DNA from: Paenibacillus radicibacter
GTDB lineage: Bacteria > Bacillota > Bacilli > Paenibacillales > NBRC-103111
Length of the DNA stretch: 64,000 bases
Direction of reading: 5' to 3'
Assembly (NCBI RefSeq): GCF_024721995.1
Contig: NZ_JANQBC010000005.1
Span: 1-64,000, forward strand
Part shown: piece after piece, positions 17,319 through 26,194 of the stretch
Layout of the letters: each line of letters starts with the position of its first letter
Numbering within the stretch: position 1 is the first letter of the stretch
The notes under the pieces: model-generated
Databases searched by the model: none
The model's input: the letters and a program-made list of their open reading frames with translations, nothing else
Told to the model about the DNA's origin: nothing
Program-made: the position numbers and the translations under genes

Positions 17319-18527
17319 ATGTCTAGACCGAAAGTGTTTGAAAAGCCTGCAGGGATGAAGGATTTCCTGCCAGAGGCTGCCGTACAAATGAGAGAAGTTG
17401 AGCATCAGGTGCTGGACTGTATGCAGCGGTGGGGATATAGGGAGATCATTACACCCACATTGGAATATTACGATACCGTCGGTAAGGCTTCATCGACAGA
17501 AGATCGCAAGTTGTTTAAGCTGCTCGATCGTAATGGCACAACCCTGGTGATGCGCTCCGATATGACGACGCCTATTGCGCGTGTAGTATCTTCAATACTT
17601 AAAGAAGAGGCTTTTCCGATCCGAATTTCGTATCATGCCAATGTGTTTCGAGCAATGGAAGACGATGCAGGGCGGGGAGCTGAGTTTTATCAGACAGGTG
17701 TAGAACTTGTCGGAGATGCAACACCTGATGCGGATGCGGAAGTTGTGGCACTTGCGATTGCATCGCTAAAGGCGGCAGGTGTGGAAACTTTCAAAATTGC
17801 GATTGGTCATGTCGGTTTTCTGCACGGATTTTTCCAAGAGATGTTGGTCGGCCTACCCGAAGTGCAGCAAGCACTTAAAGATTGCTTGCTCTATCGGGAT
17901 TACGTCGGGTACAGGGATATCTTACGGACATTGCAACTTGGAGAAGAGACGCTGGAGTGTGTGATGAACATCTTGCGACTGCGGGGCGGAGCGGAAGTAT
18001 GTGATCAGGCGCTTGCGATGACAGAAGATTCGCTTGCAGAGGCTTCGATTAAGCACTTATGTGAAATATGGCATGTACTTGAAGCATACGGAGTAAGTGA
18101 GCACGTGTTGATTGATCTAACGATGATCGGGGATTTCGACTATTACACGGGGATGACTTTCGAAGGGTATGCAGCAGGGCATGGCTTTCCGGTATGTGCA
18201 GGAGGGCGCTACGATAACTTGCTTAAACAATTCGGTAGACCCGCACCTGCAACAGGGTTCTCACTTAAGACGAATCGGATCTTGGAAGTCATCGCAACGA
18301 ACGAGCAGGAACAACCTAAACGTATCTTAATTATTTATGATGTGAAGCATCGCGTAGAAGCGCTGAAATGTGCGGCTGAATATCGCGCTGAAAAAAATGT
18401 GTTCGTACAGACGTTGCTGTTGTCGGCGCTAGACAGAGTAGCCGCCTATTCGCAAACGGAGGATGGCAGGTATCTGTATCAAGGGGTTGTGTATCAAGAG
18501 ATTGTAACGTGTATTGAGGAGGTGTAA
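17319..18527 (+). CDS. hisZ: ATP phosphoribosyltransferase regulatory subunit
   Basis: A 402-residue paralogue of histidyl-tRNA synthetase catalytic domain that forms a complex with short HisG and gives it activity and feedback control. Class II synthetase traces are visible ('PAGMKDFLPEAAVQMREVEH', 'MRSDMTTPIARVV', 'FDYYTGMTFEGY'), but no anticodon-binding domain of a true HisRS. AGGAGGAATG start. First gene of the his operon; its presence agrees with the 211-residue HisG next door. Confidence 0.95.
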   Translation: MSRPKVFEKPAGMKDFLPEAAVQMREVEHQVLDCMQRWGYREIITPTLEYYDTVGKASSTEDRKLFKLLDRNGTTLVMRSDMTTPIARVVSSILKEEAFPIRISYHANVFRAMEDDAGRGAEFYQTGVELVGDATPDADAEVVALAIASLKAAGVETFKIAIGHVGFLHGFFQEMLVGLPEVQQALKDCLLYRDYVGYRDILRTLQLGEETLECVMNILRLRGGAEVCDQALAMTEDSLAEASIKHLCEIWHVLEAYGVSEHVLIDLTMIGDFDYYTGMTFEGYAAGHGFPVCAGGRYDNLLKQFGRPAPATGFSLKTNRILEVIATNEQEQPKRILIIYDVKHRVEALKCAAEYRAEKNVFVQTLLLSALDRVAAYSQTEDGRYLYQGVVYQEIVTCIEEV

Positions 18528-19163
18528 ATGGTGGGTGAGATGTTAAAAGTCGCGATGCCCAAGGGGCGTATATATAAACAAGCTTTTAAGTTGTTCCGTG
18601 AGGCTGGCATATCCATTCCAGAGGAAACGGATGATTCGCGCCGGCTCATGATTTCTTTTCCAGAAGCGGGGATGGAGTTCATTCTAGCAAAGCCTGTTGA
18701 TGTACCAACTTATGTGGAGTATGGGGTCGCGGATCTTGGTGTTGTTGGCAAGGATGTGTTGATGGAAGAGAATCGGGATGTATATGAACTGCTTGATCTA
18801 GGTATTGCACGCTGCCGAATGTCTGTCATTGCGAGTCCAGAATGGAAGCCTGTACTGAATCCAAGGGTCGCGACAAAGTATCCGAATGTCGCATCGGCTT
18901 ATTTTCGCGAAAAAGGACAACAAGTTGAGATCATTAAGCTGAACGGTTCCATTGAGTTAGCGCCATTAATTGGACTTGGTGATCGCATTGTCGATATGGT
19001 AGAGACAGGGCAGACGTTACGTGAGAATGGGCTTGTTGAACAGGAAGAAATCTTCCAGATTACAAGCCGCCTAATTGCGAATCGGGTGAGTTATCGGATG
19101 AAAAATGCAGAGATTCAAAAGCTGTGTGACATGCTGCAACAGTCGATTGTGATAGAGAGTTGA
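18528..19163 (+). CDS. hisG: ATP phosphoribosyltransferase catalytic subunit (short form)
   Basis: A 211-residue HisG-S enzyme that joins ATP and PRPP in the first step of histidine synthesis. '[15 protein letters not shown]' and '[10 protein letters not shown]' open the protein; the PRPP-binding signature '[16 protein letters not shown]' lies near residue 155. It lacks the C-terminal regulatory domain of long HisG, which HisZ replaces. It abuts hisZ directly. Confidence 0.96.
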   Translation: MVGEMLKVAMPKGRIYKQAFKLFREAGISIPEETDDSRRLMISFPEAGMEFILAKPVDVPTYVEYGVADLGVVGKDVLMEENRDVYELLDLGIARCRMSVIASPEWKPVLNPRVATKYPNVASAYFREKGQQVEIIKLNGSIELAPLIGLGDRIVDMVETGQTLRENGLVEQEEIFQITSRLIANRVSYRMKNAEIQKLCDMLQQSIVIES

Positions 19164-19310
19164 GGGTAGTGGAAGTAGTAAAGGGAAAAGTCGGAGCGAG
19201 ATAGAGATTCAGATATAGATAGTTTGGAGTGAGAGAACCGAGTTCGTTCAGATGAAGTATAGAGAGGTACATGTAAAAAATTTGGCAGTGGAGTAAAGGG
19301 GGAGAAGTGA

Positions 19311-20621
19311 ATGAAGATTGTGCAGGCAAGCGATTTTTCGCTGAAGCGGGAAGTAGAGTACGGGACACCGGAGCAGAATGAGGCTGTGGCTCGCATTATT
19401 GAAGCGGTGCGTCAAGATGGCGATGAGGCGCTCATTCGATTTTCACGGGAGTTCGACCGCGTGGAGATTGAGTCGCTGCGCGTTGACGCAGCGGAGATTG
19501 AGGCGGCATACAAGCAAGTGGATGCCGAGTTCGTGGTAGCGCTGCGAAAGGCAGCCGCGAACATAAGGGCTTACCACGAGAAGCAGAAGCGTAACTCGTG
19601 GATGGATCTGCAGGAGGACGGCAGTATCCTCGGGCAAGTGATCCGACCGCTGAAGCGGGTCGGGCTCTACGTGCCCGGTGGGACGGCTGCGTATCCGTCC
19701 TCGGTGCTCATGAACGCCATCCCGGCACAGGTGGCGGGGGTTCGCGAGATCGTGATCGTGACGCCGCCGGCGACAGCGGGAAGTGCGGGAGTGAACCCGC
19801 ACATTCTCGTTGCCGCAGCGGAAGCTGGGATCACGGAGGTGTACCGCGTCGGCGGGGCGCAGGCTATCGCGGCGCTCGCGTACGGCACCGCGTCCATCGC
19901 CGCGGTGGATAAGATCGTCGGCCCGGGTAACATCTATGTCGCTCTCGCCAAACGTAACGTGTTTGGCGTGGTGGATATCGACATGATCGCCGGGCCAACA
20001 GACATCGTCGTGCTCGCAGACGAATCCGCCGACCCGACTTACGTCGCGGCAGATTTGCTCGCTCAGGCTGAGCATGACGTGCTGTCACCTGCTACGCTGC
20101 TCACCCCGTCGCTTCCGCTTGCAGAGGCCGTGCAAGCGGAACTTGCGCGGCAACTCGAGGTGTTGCCGCGCCGCGAAATCGCCGCCGAGTCGACGGCAAA
20201 TCGCGGTGCGATCGTGGTCACAGCCACAATCGACGAAGCGGTGCGTCTGGCGAATGCCATCGCACCAGAGCACATCGAACTGCTTGTCGCCGAGCCGTTC
20301 GCGCTTCTCCCCCGCATCGAGAATGCGGGAGCTATTTTCCTAGGACAATACTCGTCCGAGCCTGTAGGCGATTACTTTGCGGGACCTAATCATGTGCTGC
20401 CAACGAACGGCACGGCAAGATTCTCATCACCGCTTAGTGTCGATGATTTTATAAAGAAATCGAGCGTGATTCATTACAGCCGAGAAGCGCTGCTAGCAAG
20501 TGGCGATATGATCATGACGCTTGCGCGCAATGAAGGACTTGAAGGACATGCAAGAGCGATTGAAGTACGACTAAATAAAGAAAAAGAAAGATTAAACAAA
20601 GAACGAAGCGAGGGGAACTGA
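19311..20621 (+). CDS. hisD: Histidinol dehydrogenase
   Basis: A 436-residue Zn/NAD enzyme carrying out the last two oxidations of the pathway. 'VPGGTAAYPSSVLMNAIPA' , 'AYGTASIAAVDKIVGPGNIY' and 'IDMIAGPTDIVVLAD' are diagnostic. The gene lies behind a 147-base purine-rich gap after hisG. Base composition is odd: the stretch about 19440-20350 is near two thirds G+C (two 60-base lines counted give 40 and 41 G/C), while the start, the end and neighbours are under half. The antisense strand is therefore open for 210 codons, which is a composition artefact. Confidence 0.96.
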   Translation: MKIVQASDFSLKREVEYGTPEQNEAVARIIEAVRQDGDEALIRFSREFDRVEIESLRVDAAEIEAAYKQVDAEFVVALRKAAANIRAYHEKQKRNSWMDLQEDGSILGQVIRPLKRVGLYVPGGTAAYPSSVLMNAIPAQVAGVREIVIVTPPATAGSAGVNPHILVAAAEAGITEVYRVGGAQAIAALAYGTASIAAVDKIVGPGNIYVALAKRNVFGVVDIDMIAGPTDIVVLADESADPTYVAADLLAQAEHDVLSPATLLTPSLPLAEAVQAELARQLEVLPRREIAAESTANRGAIVVTATIDEAVRLANAIAPEHIELLVAEPFALLPRIENAGAIFLGQYSSEPVGDYFAGPNHVLPTNGTARFSSPLSVDDFIKKSSVIHYSREALLASGDMIMTLARNEGLEGHARAIEVRLNKEKERLNKERSEGN

Positions 20622-20623
20622 TC

Positions 20624-21229
20624 ATGACGGAGTGGGTGCAATCAAGCCGAGTGGCTTCTATCAAGCGAACGACGAATGAGACAGATATTCAGTTAACTTT
20701 AGATGTGGATGGGCAGGGGAAAGTCGAATTAGAAACCCCCGTTCCGTTCTTGAATCATATGCTCGATTTATTTACAAAGCATGGACAGTTTAATTTGAAG
20801 TTGGATGCAAAAGGTGACATCGAAATTGACGATCACCACACGGTTGAGGATATTGGAATCTGCTTAGGTCAGGCACTTCGTGAAGCACTTGGAGATAAGC
20901 GTGGGATTAAGCGTTATGCTTCTGTATTCGTCCCGATGGATGAGGCTTTGGCACAGGTTGTGATCGACATCTCGAACCGTCCTCACTTGGAGTATCGTGC
21001 GGTGTATCCTTCACAAGTGGTGGGATCATTCGATACGCAGCTTGTGCATGAATTCCTGTGGAAATTAGCGCTCGAAGCGCGTATTACACTACATGTCATC
21101 GTTCATTATGGCAGCAATACACACCACATGATCGAAGCAGTATTTAAGGCGCTTGCACGTGCCTTAGATGAGGCTACAACGGTCGATCCGCGTGTGCAGG
21201 GAGTTCCTTCAACGAAGGGGGTGCTCTAA
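20624..21229 (+). CDS. hisB: Imidazoleglycerol-phosphate dehydratase
   Basis: A 201-residue monofunctional HisB. The family's metal-binding histidine motifs are visible: 'FLNHMLDLFTKHG', 'DDHHTVEDIGICLG', 'FLWKLALEARITLHV' and 'NTHHMIEAVFKALARAL'. Two bases behind hisD. Confidence 0.97.
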   Translation: MTEWVQSSRVASIKRTTNETDIQLTLDVDGQGKVELETPVPFLNHMLDLFTKHGQFNLKLDAKGDIEIDDHHTVEDIGICLGQALREALGDKRGIKRYASVFVPMDEALAQVVIDISNRPHLEYRAVYPSQVVGSFDTQLVHEFLWKLALEARITLHVIVHYGSNTHHMIEAVFKALARALDEATTVDPRVQGVPSTKGVL

Positions 21230-21232
21230 AAA

Positions 21233-21859
21233 GTGGCAACGATTGCAATTGTCGATTATGGAATGGGAAATCTACACTCTGTAAGTAAAGGGGTCGAACG
21301 TCTAGGACATCAAGCTCTGATTACATCTGACCCGAAGGAGATTGAAGCTGCAGATGGCGTTATTTTGCCTGGTGTTGGCGCATTTGGTGATGCGATTGAT
21401 CAACTTCGTGAAACGGGATTGGATCAGGTTGTGCGTGAGTACGTCCAAACGGGCAAGCCTCTGCTTGGGATCTGTCTAGGGATGCAATTGTTATTTACAT
21501 CAAGTGAAGAGCATGGCGAGCATCAAGGACTGGATTTACTTCCGGGGCGTGTCGTTCGGTTTCAAGGCGAGCTGAAAGTGCCACATATGGGCTGGAATCG
21601 ACTCGCACTTGCAAAGTCCGATCCACTGCTTACAGGAATTGAAGAAGGTCATGTGTATTTCGTGCATTCGTATCATGTTCTGCTTAATCAACCGAGTGAT
21701 CTATTAGCGAGTACGGATTATGGTCAGCCTGTTACGGCAATTGTCGGGCGGGATAACGTATACGGCATGCAGTTCCACCCGGAAAAAAGCGGCGAACTTG
21801 GCATTCGATTACTTCGTAACTTTGTGGATATGTGCAGGAATCCGTTGATATGTGGATAG
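21233..21859 (+). CDS. hisH: Imidazole glycerol phosphate synthase, glutaminase subunit
   Basis: A 208-residue class I glutamine amidotransferase that feeds ammonia to HisF. Catalytic Cys sits in 'LLGICLGMQLLF' and the His/Glu pair in 'MQFHPEKSG'. GTG start at 21233, three bases behind hisB. The final codons and stop coincide with a DnaA-box-like TGTGGATAG. Confidence 0.96.
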   Translation: MATIAIVDYGMGNLHSVSKGVERLGHQALITSDPKEIEAADGVILPGVGAFGDAIDQLRETGLDQVVREYVQTGKPLLGICLGMQLLFTSSEEHGEHQGLDLLPGRVVRFQGELKVPHMGWNRLALAKSDPLLTGIEEGHVYFVHSYHVLLNQPSDLLASTDYGQPVTAIVGRDNVYGMQFHPEKSGELGIRLLRNFVDMCRNPLICG

Positions 21860-21973
21860 CTTACTCGTGAAAACTTTTATCCACATGTTGATAATTTTTG
21901 AAAACAGTTATACCTGTGTATAAATGAAATTGACGTCCATTCTGTACACATCCTGTACACAAGATGTGTATAA
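21851..21973. promoter_or_regulatory. Cluster of DnaA-box-like sites between hisH and hisA
   Basis: This 173-base gap interrupts an otherwise packed operon. It holds three exact TTATNCACA boxes: 21877-21885 (+), 21915-21923 (-) and 21965-21973 (-), plus one-mismatch forms at 21851-21859 (-) and 21886-21894 (-) and two CTGTACACA two-mismatch forms near 21942 and 21952. The segment is also T/A-rich. It resembles the extra-origin DnaA-box clusters known in B. subtilis; binding here is inferred. Confidence 0.6.
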
Positions 21974-22032
21974 AGACAGGGTTTTCTATAATAACTCGTT
22001 TGAAGCGATTTGTGAAGTGGGGGGACGAAATT

Positions 22033-22770
22033 ATGTCAGCTTTTATTATTTATCCAGCAATTGATATTCGAAATGGCAAATGTGTGCGTCTTGTTCAAGG
22101 CGATTATAACCAAGAGACGGTGTATAACGATAATCCTCTAGAAGTAGCTCAAGATTGGGCTGCACAAGGAGGGAAGTGGATTCATCTTGTGGACTTGGAT
22201 GGAGCTAAGGCAGGCTATCCGGTTAATGATGAGTTAATCGGTAAGATTGCGGAGAGTGTGAAAGTACCGGTTCAAGTCGGCGGTGGGTTAAGAACAGAAG
22301 ATGATGTGGATCGTCTGCTATCACTTGGTGTTTCGCGTGTTATCTTAGGTACGGCTGCGATTGAAGATCGTGAATTTGTGTATCGGGTGCTAAGTAAATA
22401 CGGAGAGCAAGTTGCGATTGGTATTGATGCAAGGGAGGGTTATGTGGCAACTCGCGGTTGGTTAGAAACTTCGCAGGTGAAGGCTACAGACTTAGCTGTT
22501 CAACTTGCAGAGCATGGTGCTCGTACGTTTATTTTCACGGATATTTCCCGAGATGGGATGATGGAAGGTCCGAATGTGGAAGCCATTGTGGATTTAGCGC
22601 GTGTATCGGGTCAGACGGTGATTGCTTCAGGTGGAGTTTCACGTCCAAGTGATCTTACGAAGCTTGCTACTTATGCTGATGCAGGTGTAGGTGTAGGTGG
22701 AGCTATTGTTGGTAAGGCATTATACACAGGGGCGATTGATTTGAGAAAAGCACTTGTGGAGATCGGTTGA
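22033..22770 (+). CDS. hisA: Phosphoribosylformimino-5-aminoimidazole carboxamide ribotide isomerase
   Basis: A 245-residue (beta/alpha)8 isomerase. The N-terminal catalytic Asp is in '[20 protein letters not shown]', phosphate loops are '[13 protein letters not shown]' and '[12 protein letters not shown]'. ATG 22033 matches the family start and follows GGGGG; an in-frame ATG at 21964 would add 23 unrelated residues from inside the DnaA-box segment. Confidence 0.95.
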   Translation: MSAFIIYPAIDIRNGKCVRLVQGDYNQETVYNDNPLEVAQDWAAQGGKWIHLVDLDGAKAGYPVNDELIGKIAESVKVPVQVGGGLRTEDDVDRLLSLGVSRVILGTAAIEDREFVYRVLSKYGEQVAIGIDAREGYVATRGWLETSQVKATDLAVQLAEHGARTFIFTDISRDGMMEGPNVEAIVDLARVSGQTVIASGGVSRPSDLTKLATYADAGVGVGGAIVGKALYTGAIDLRKALVEIG

Positions 22771-22819
22771 TCTTCGGGTAATTAATCAGGTAGATAGTTT
22801 AGGAGAGGAGCGATAGACC

Positions 22820-23578
22820 ATGTTAACGAAACGAATTGTCCCTTGTCTGGACGTTAAAGACGGGCGTGTTGTGAAGGGTGTTAACTTTGTTAACTTACGT
22901 GACGCAGGCGATCCGGTTGAACTTGCGGCAATCTATGATCGTGAAGGTGCAGATGAGCTTGTATTTCTCGATATATCAGCTTCGATTGAAGGTCGCGCTA
23001 CGATGGTCAATGTTGTGCGTAAGACAGCGGGCGAGATCACGATTCCTTTTACAGTAGGCGGAGGGATTAGTTCGGTTGAGGATATGAGTCGCTTGCTTCG
23101 GGCTGGGGCAGATAAGATTGGCATTAATACAGCTGCCGTGTTAAATCCGGAGCTTGTATCTGATGGAGCTCGTAAATTCGGTGCTCAGTGTATCGTTGTA
23201 GCGATAGATGCGAAATTCAACCCAGAGTGGGGCGAGTGGGAAGTGTATACCCATGGCGGTCGATCAGCTACAGGCATTCGTACACTCGAATGGGTGAAAC
23301 AGTTAGAGAAACTTGGTGCAGGTGAGCTGCTATTAACTTCGATGGATGCGGATGGGACGAAAGATGGCTTTGATATTAAGCTCACTCGTGAGGTTAGCCG
23401 CTTGGTGAACATTCCAGTGATTGCCTCTGGCGGAGCGGGAACGAAGCAGCACTTCTACGATGTATTTACCGAAGGCGGAGCAGATGCGGGACTAGCTGCA
23501 ACGATTTTTCACTATAAGGAACTGACGATTCATGACGTTAAACAGAATTTGCGAAGCAAAGGGGTGGAAGTAAGATGA
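22820..23578 (+). CDS. hisF: Imidazole glycerol phosphate synthase, cyclase subunit
   Basis: A 252-residue (beta/alpha)8 cyclase, partner of HisH. '[19 protein letters not shown]' carries the catalytic Asp11; '[14 protein letters not shown]' the second catalytic Asp; '[12 protein letters not shown]' a phosphate loop. AGGAGAGGAG precedes the ATG and the gene overlaps hisI by four bases. Confidence 0.97.
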   Translation: MLTKRIVPCLDVKDGRVVKGVNFVNLRDAGDPVELAAIYDREGADELVFLDISASIEGRATMVNVVRKTAGEITIPFTVGGGISSVEDMSRLLRAGADKIGINTAAVLNPELVSDGARKFGAQCIVVAIDAKFNPEWGEWEVYTHGGRSATGIRTLEWVKQLEKLGAGELLLTSMDADGTKDGFDIKLTREVSRLVNIPVIASGGAGTKQHFYDVFTEGGADAGLAATIFHYKELTIHDVKQNLRSKGVEVR

Positions 23579-24219
23579 TAGAAGTGAAATACGATGCGCA
23601 AGGGTTGGTGCCTGCGATTGTGCAGGATGCAGTGTCCAAGGATGTATTAATGCTTGCTTATATGAATGAAGAGTCGCTTAAACTTACGATAGAGTCGGGC
23701 GAAACGTGGTTCTGGAGTCGCTCCCGCGAGGAGTTGTGGCATAAAGGAGCAACGTCTGGCAATGTACAGAAGGTTCGCGACATTCGCTATGACTGTGATT
23801 CGGATACACTGCTCATATTCGTGGACCCACAAGGCCCCGCATGTCATACGGGGCAGTATACGTGTTTTTATCGGAAAATGGAGCCTGAAGATGCGTTATC
23901 AACACAATCTACTACTCGTGATCGCTTCTCCATTCTATCTTCGTTGGAATCCGTGATTGCTTCACGTGATCTAGAACGTCCAGAAGGATCTTACACCACT
24001 TATTTATTCGAAAAAGGTGTGGATAAGATTTTGAAAAAAGTCGGAGAAGAATCAGCAGAAGTAATTATCGCGGCTAAGAACAGTGACAATGAGGAGCTTC
24101 GTTATGAAGCAAGCGATCTTATTTTTCACTTGATGGTGTTATTAAGAGATCGGAAGTTGCCACTAGATGATGTGATGCGTGAATTGCAAAATCGACATTT
24201 GAACCCGAAGAAGGTATAG
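23575..24219 (+). CDS. hisI: Bifunctional phosphoribosyl-AMP cyclohydrolase / phosphoribosyl-ATP pyrophosphatase
   Basis: A 214-residue HisIE fusion. The cyclohydrolase half (1-~105) has '[20 protein letters not shown]' and the metal Cys motifs '[13 protein letters not shown]' and 'GPACHTG'. The pyrophosphatase half (~115-214) has '[15 protein letters not shown]' and '[13 protein letters not shown]' with MazG-type acidic residues. Steps 2 and 3 of the pathway. Confidence 0.96.
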   Translation: MIEVKYDAQGLVPAIVQDAVSKDVLMLAYMNEESLKLTIESGETWFWSRSREELWHKGATSGNVQKVRDIRYDCDSDTLLIFVDPQGPACHTGQYTCFYRKMEPEDALSTQSTTRDRFSILSSLESVIASRDLERPEGSYTTYLFEKGVDKILKKVGEESAEVIIAAKNSDNEELRYEASDLIFHLMVLLRDRKLPLDDVMRELQNRHLNPKKV

Positions 24220-24234
24220 GGGGTTATCCTAGAT

Positions 24235-25041
24235 ATGTTTATTGATTATCATACTCATCATGAGCGCTGCGGTCATGCCGTTGGTCGATTGGAAGAGTAC
24301 ATTGAACGCGGCATCGCGATCGGACTTGATCAGCTTGGTCTGTCCGATCACATGCCGCTTTTGCATGTAGACCCAGCTACATACTTACCTGAGATGGCGA
24401 TGGCAATGGATGAGTTGCCGCGATACGTGGAAGAAGCGCTTCATCTCAAAGAAAAATACAAGGGACAAATCGATATACGTGTGGGTCTAGAAGGGGACTA
24501 TATCGAAGGCTATGAGCAGCAGATAGAGCGTATTATTAAGGCGTATCCATGGGATTATGTGATTGGTTCGGTTCATTTTCTAGGAACATGGGATGTCTCT
24601 GATTTTCGACAATTAGCGCAGTGGGACAATCGGGATGTGAATGTCGTGTATCGTCAGTATTATGATGCTGTGCAAAAGGCTGCAAAGAGTGGTTTGTACG
24701 ATTTTCTTGGACATATCGATATGATCAAGCGTTTTGGCTATAAGCCGGCCGAAGATATGTTGGCACTTGAAAGGGAAACGCTGGGTATCATCAAAGACAA
24801 TAATATGGCAATTGAGGTGAATGCTTCCGGATTACGACATCAGGTAAATTCGATGTACCCGAGTCGTGACCTGTTGGAATATGCTTGTCAGATCGGGATT
24901 CCTGTTACGATGGGCTCGGATGCTCATGCGCCTGAGCGGTTAGCTGAGAACTTAGAAGTTGCACAAAAATGTTTAAAAGAAATCGGTTTTACGGAACTTG
25001 CCACATTTTGCTCACGAAGTCGGATTTTACTTCCTTTTTAA
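24235..25041 (+). CDS. hisJ: Histidinol-phosphatase, PHP family
   Basis: A 268-residue PHP-domain phosphatase. Metal ligands appear in order: 'DYHTHHERCGHA' near the N-terminus, 'GLEGDYI', 'IGSVHFL', 'LGHIDMIKRFG', 'EVNAS' and 'VTMGSDAHAPERL'. It completes the operon: every step of histidine synthesis is present except HisC aminotransferase. B. subtilis keeps its hisJ elsewhere, so this arrangement is more complete. Confidence 0.92.
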   Translation: MFIDYHTHHERCGHAVGRLEEYIERGIAIGLDQLGLSDHMPLLHVDPATYLPEMAMAMDELPRYVEEALHLKEKYKGQIDIRVGLEGDYIEGYEQQIERIIKAYPWDYVIGSVHFLGTWDVSDFRQLAQWDNRDVNVVYRQYYDAVQKAAKSGLYDFLGHIDMIKRFGYKPAEDMLALERETLGIIKDNNMAIEVNASGLRHQVNSMYPSRDLLEYACQIGIPVTMGSDAHAPERLAENLEVAQKCLKEIGFTELATFCSRSRILLPF

Positions 25042-25070
25042 TTTCCTTGACTTTCATGTATAATAAATGT

Positions 25071-25162
25071 GAAGTGACACGAACTGACATTGAAGCTCGA
25101 ATAATGTCTTCCCACAAGAAGGGGAGGACTTTTCGTGCGGAATCTATTTTTCGGAGGTAACC
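25071..25162 (+). ncRNA. Structured leader upstream of prs (candidate cis-regulatory RNA)
   Basis: A TATAAT at 25059-25064 predicts transcription from about 25071. The leader can fold as a three-stem junction: closing stem CACGAA (25078-25083) with TTCGTG (25132-25137); stem GACATT (25086-25091) with AATGTC (25103-25108); stem CTTCCC (25108-25113) with GGGGAG (25121-25126), loop ACAAGAA. The ribosome site CGGAGG follows at 25152. It matches no riboswitch class I can recognise. Confidence 0.45.
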
Positions 25163-26116
25163 ATGACATCCCAAAACCAAGTAAAAATCTTTTCCGGGTC
25201 TTCCAATCCAGACCTTGCCAAACGTATTTGTGACGAACTAGGACAACCGCTAGGTAAAATTAAACTATCCCGTTTCAAGAGCGGTGAAATCTACTGCTGT
25301 TATGAGGAAAGCATTCGGAATTGTGACGTGTACTTGGTACAAACATTCTCCCACCCGATTAACGAACATATGATGGAATTGTTAATTATGATGGACGCGG
25401 CGAAGAGAGCATCAGCTAGAACTATCAACCTGGTCCTTCCTTATTATGGTTACTCCCGTCAAGAAAGAAAAGCAGCTCCGCGCGAACCGATTTCTGCTAA
25501 ACTAATGGCTGATTTGTTTGTGGCTGCAGGATCACACCGCTTGATCACAATTGATCTGCATGCGCCGGCGATTCAAGCGTTCTTCAACATCCCAGTTGAT
25601 CATCTAACTGCACTTGATCTAATTACGGATTACATCCGCAAGAAAGATATCAAGAACCCAATTATCGTATCTCCGGATGCGGGTCGTGCAACGACAGCTG
25701 AGAAAATGGCGAACATACTTGACGCTCCGTTTGCGATTATGATTAAGAAGCGTCCTGAGCATAACGAATCCGTTATTACACACGTAATTGGTGATGTTAA
25801 GGGCCGTACGCCGATTATTATTGAGGATTTGATTGATACTGGATCAACGATCGTAAATGTTGTTGAAGGGCTAAAAGAACGCGGTGCTGAGGATGCTTAT
25901 GTATGCGCAACTCACCCTGTATTCTCTGGACCAGCATTAGAACGTCTTGACCATCCGAATATTAAAGAAGTTGTCATCACGGATTCCTTAGCAATTGGCT
26001 CTGAATATCCTGAACGCTTCAAAGTTCTATCTGTTGCACCGCTATTAAGTGATGCAATCCGCATTATTAATGATGGTGGATCCATCTCCTCCTTGTTCAA
26101 ATACGGCGGTATCTAA
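25163..26116 (+). CDS. prs: Ribose-phosphate pyrophosphokinase
   Basis: A 317-residue PRPP synthetase. Visible are the ATP flexible loop 'GYSRQERKAAPREPISAK', the metal motif 'TIDLHAPAIQAFFNIPVDHL' and the PRPP-loop 'PIIIEDLIDTGSTIVN'. The usual DLHA-QIQGFF reads DLHAPAIQAFF here. PRPP is the substrate of HisG, so position directly behind the his operon is sensible. Bacilli usually have another prs next to glmU; this could be a second, histidine-linked copy (inference). Confidence 0.93.
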   Translation: MTSQNQVKIFSGSSNPDLAKRICDELGQPLGKIKLSRFKSGEIYCCYEESIRNCDVYLVQTFSHPINEHMMELLIMMDAAKRASARTINLVLPYYGYSRQERKAAPREPISAKLMADLFVAAGSHRLITIDLHAPAIQAFFNIPVDHLTALDLITDYIRKKDIKNPIIVSPDAGRATTAEKMANILDAPFAIMIKKRPEHNESVITHVIGDVKGRTPIIIEDLIDTGSTIVNVVEGLKERGAEDAYVCATHPVFSGPALERLDHPNIKEVVITDSLAIGSEYPERFKVLSVAPLLSDAIRIINDGGSISSLFKYGGI

Positions 26117-26128
26117 GACTTAGCTGAT

Positions 26129-26156
26129 TTTACAAGGGAAAGGTGTATGGTATACT
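26129..26156 (+). promoter_or_regulatory. Likely promoter of the TPR-protein/trxB unit
   Basis: TTTACA (26129-26134), 16-base spacer, TATACT (26151-26156), 38 bases before the next start codon. Confidence 0.5.
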
Positions 26157-26194
26157 AAAAGACGTATATTGGAAAGTTATGGAGGTGTCTTGTG

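Noticed and set aside
19443-20075. A 210-codon minus-strand ORF inside hisD
   Set aside because: It is antisense to an excellent HisD and exists because the GC-rich sequence lacks stop codons. Its Arg/His-rich composition is not protein-like.
25071-25162. Known PRPP (ykkC-type) riboswitch at prs
   Set aside because: The conserved ykkC core sequences are not there, so I only list a structured leader of unknown class.
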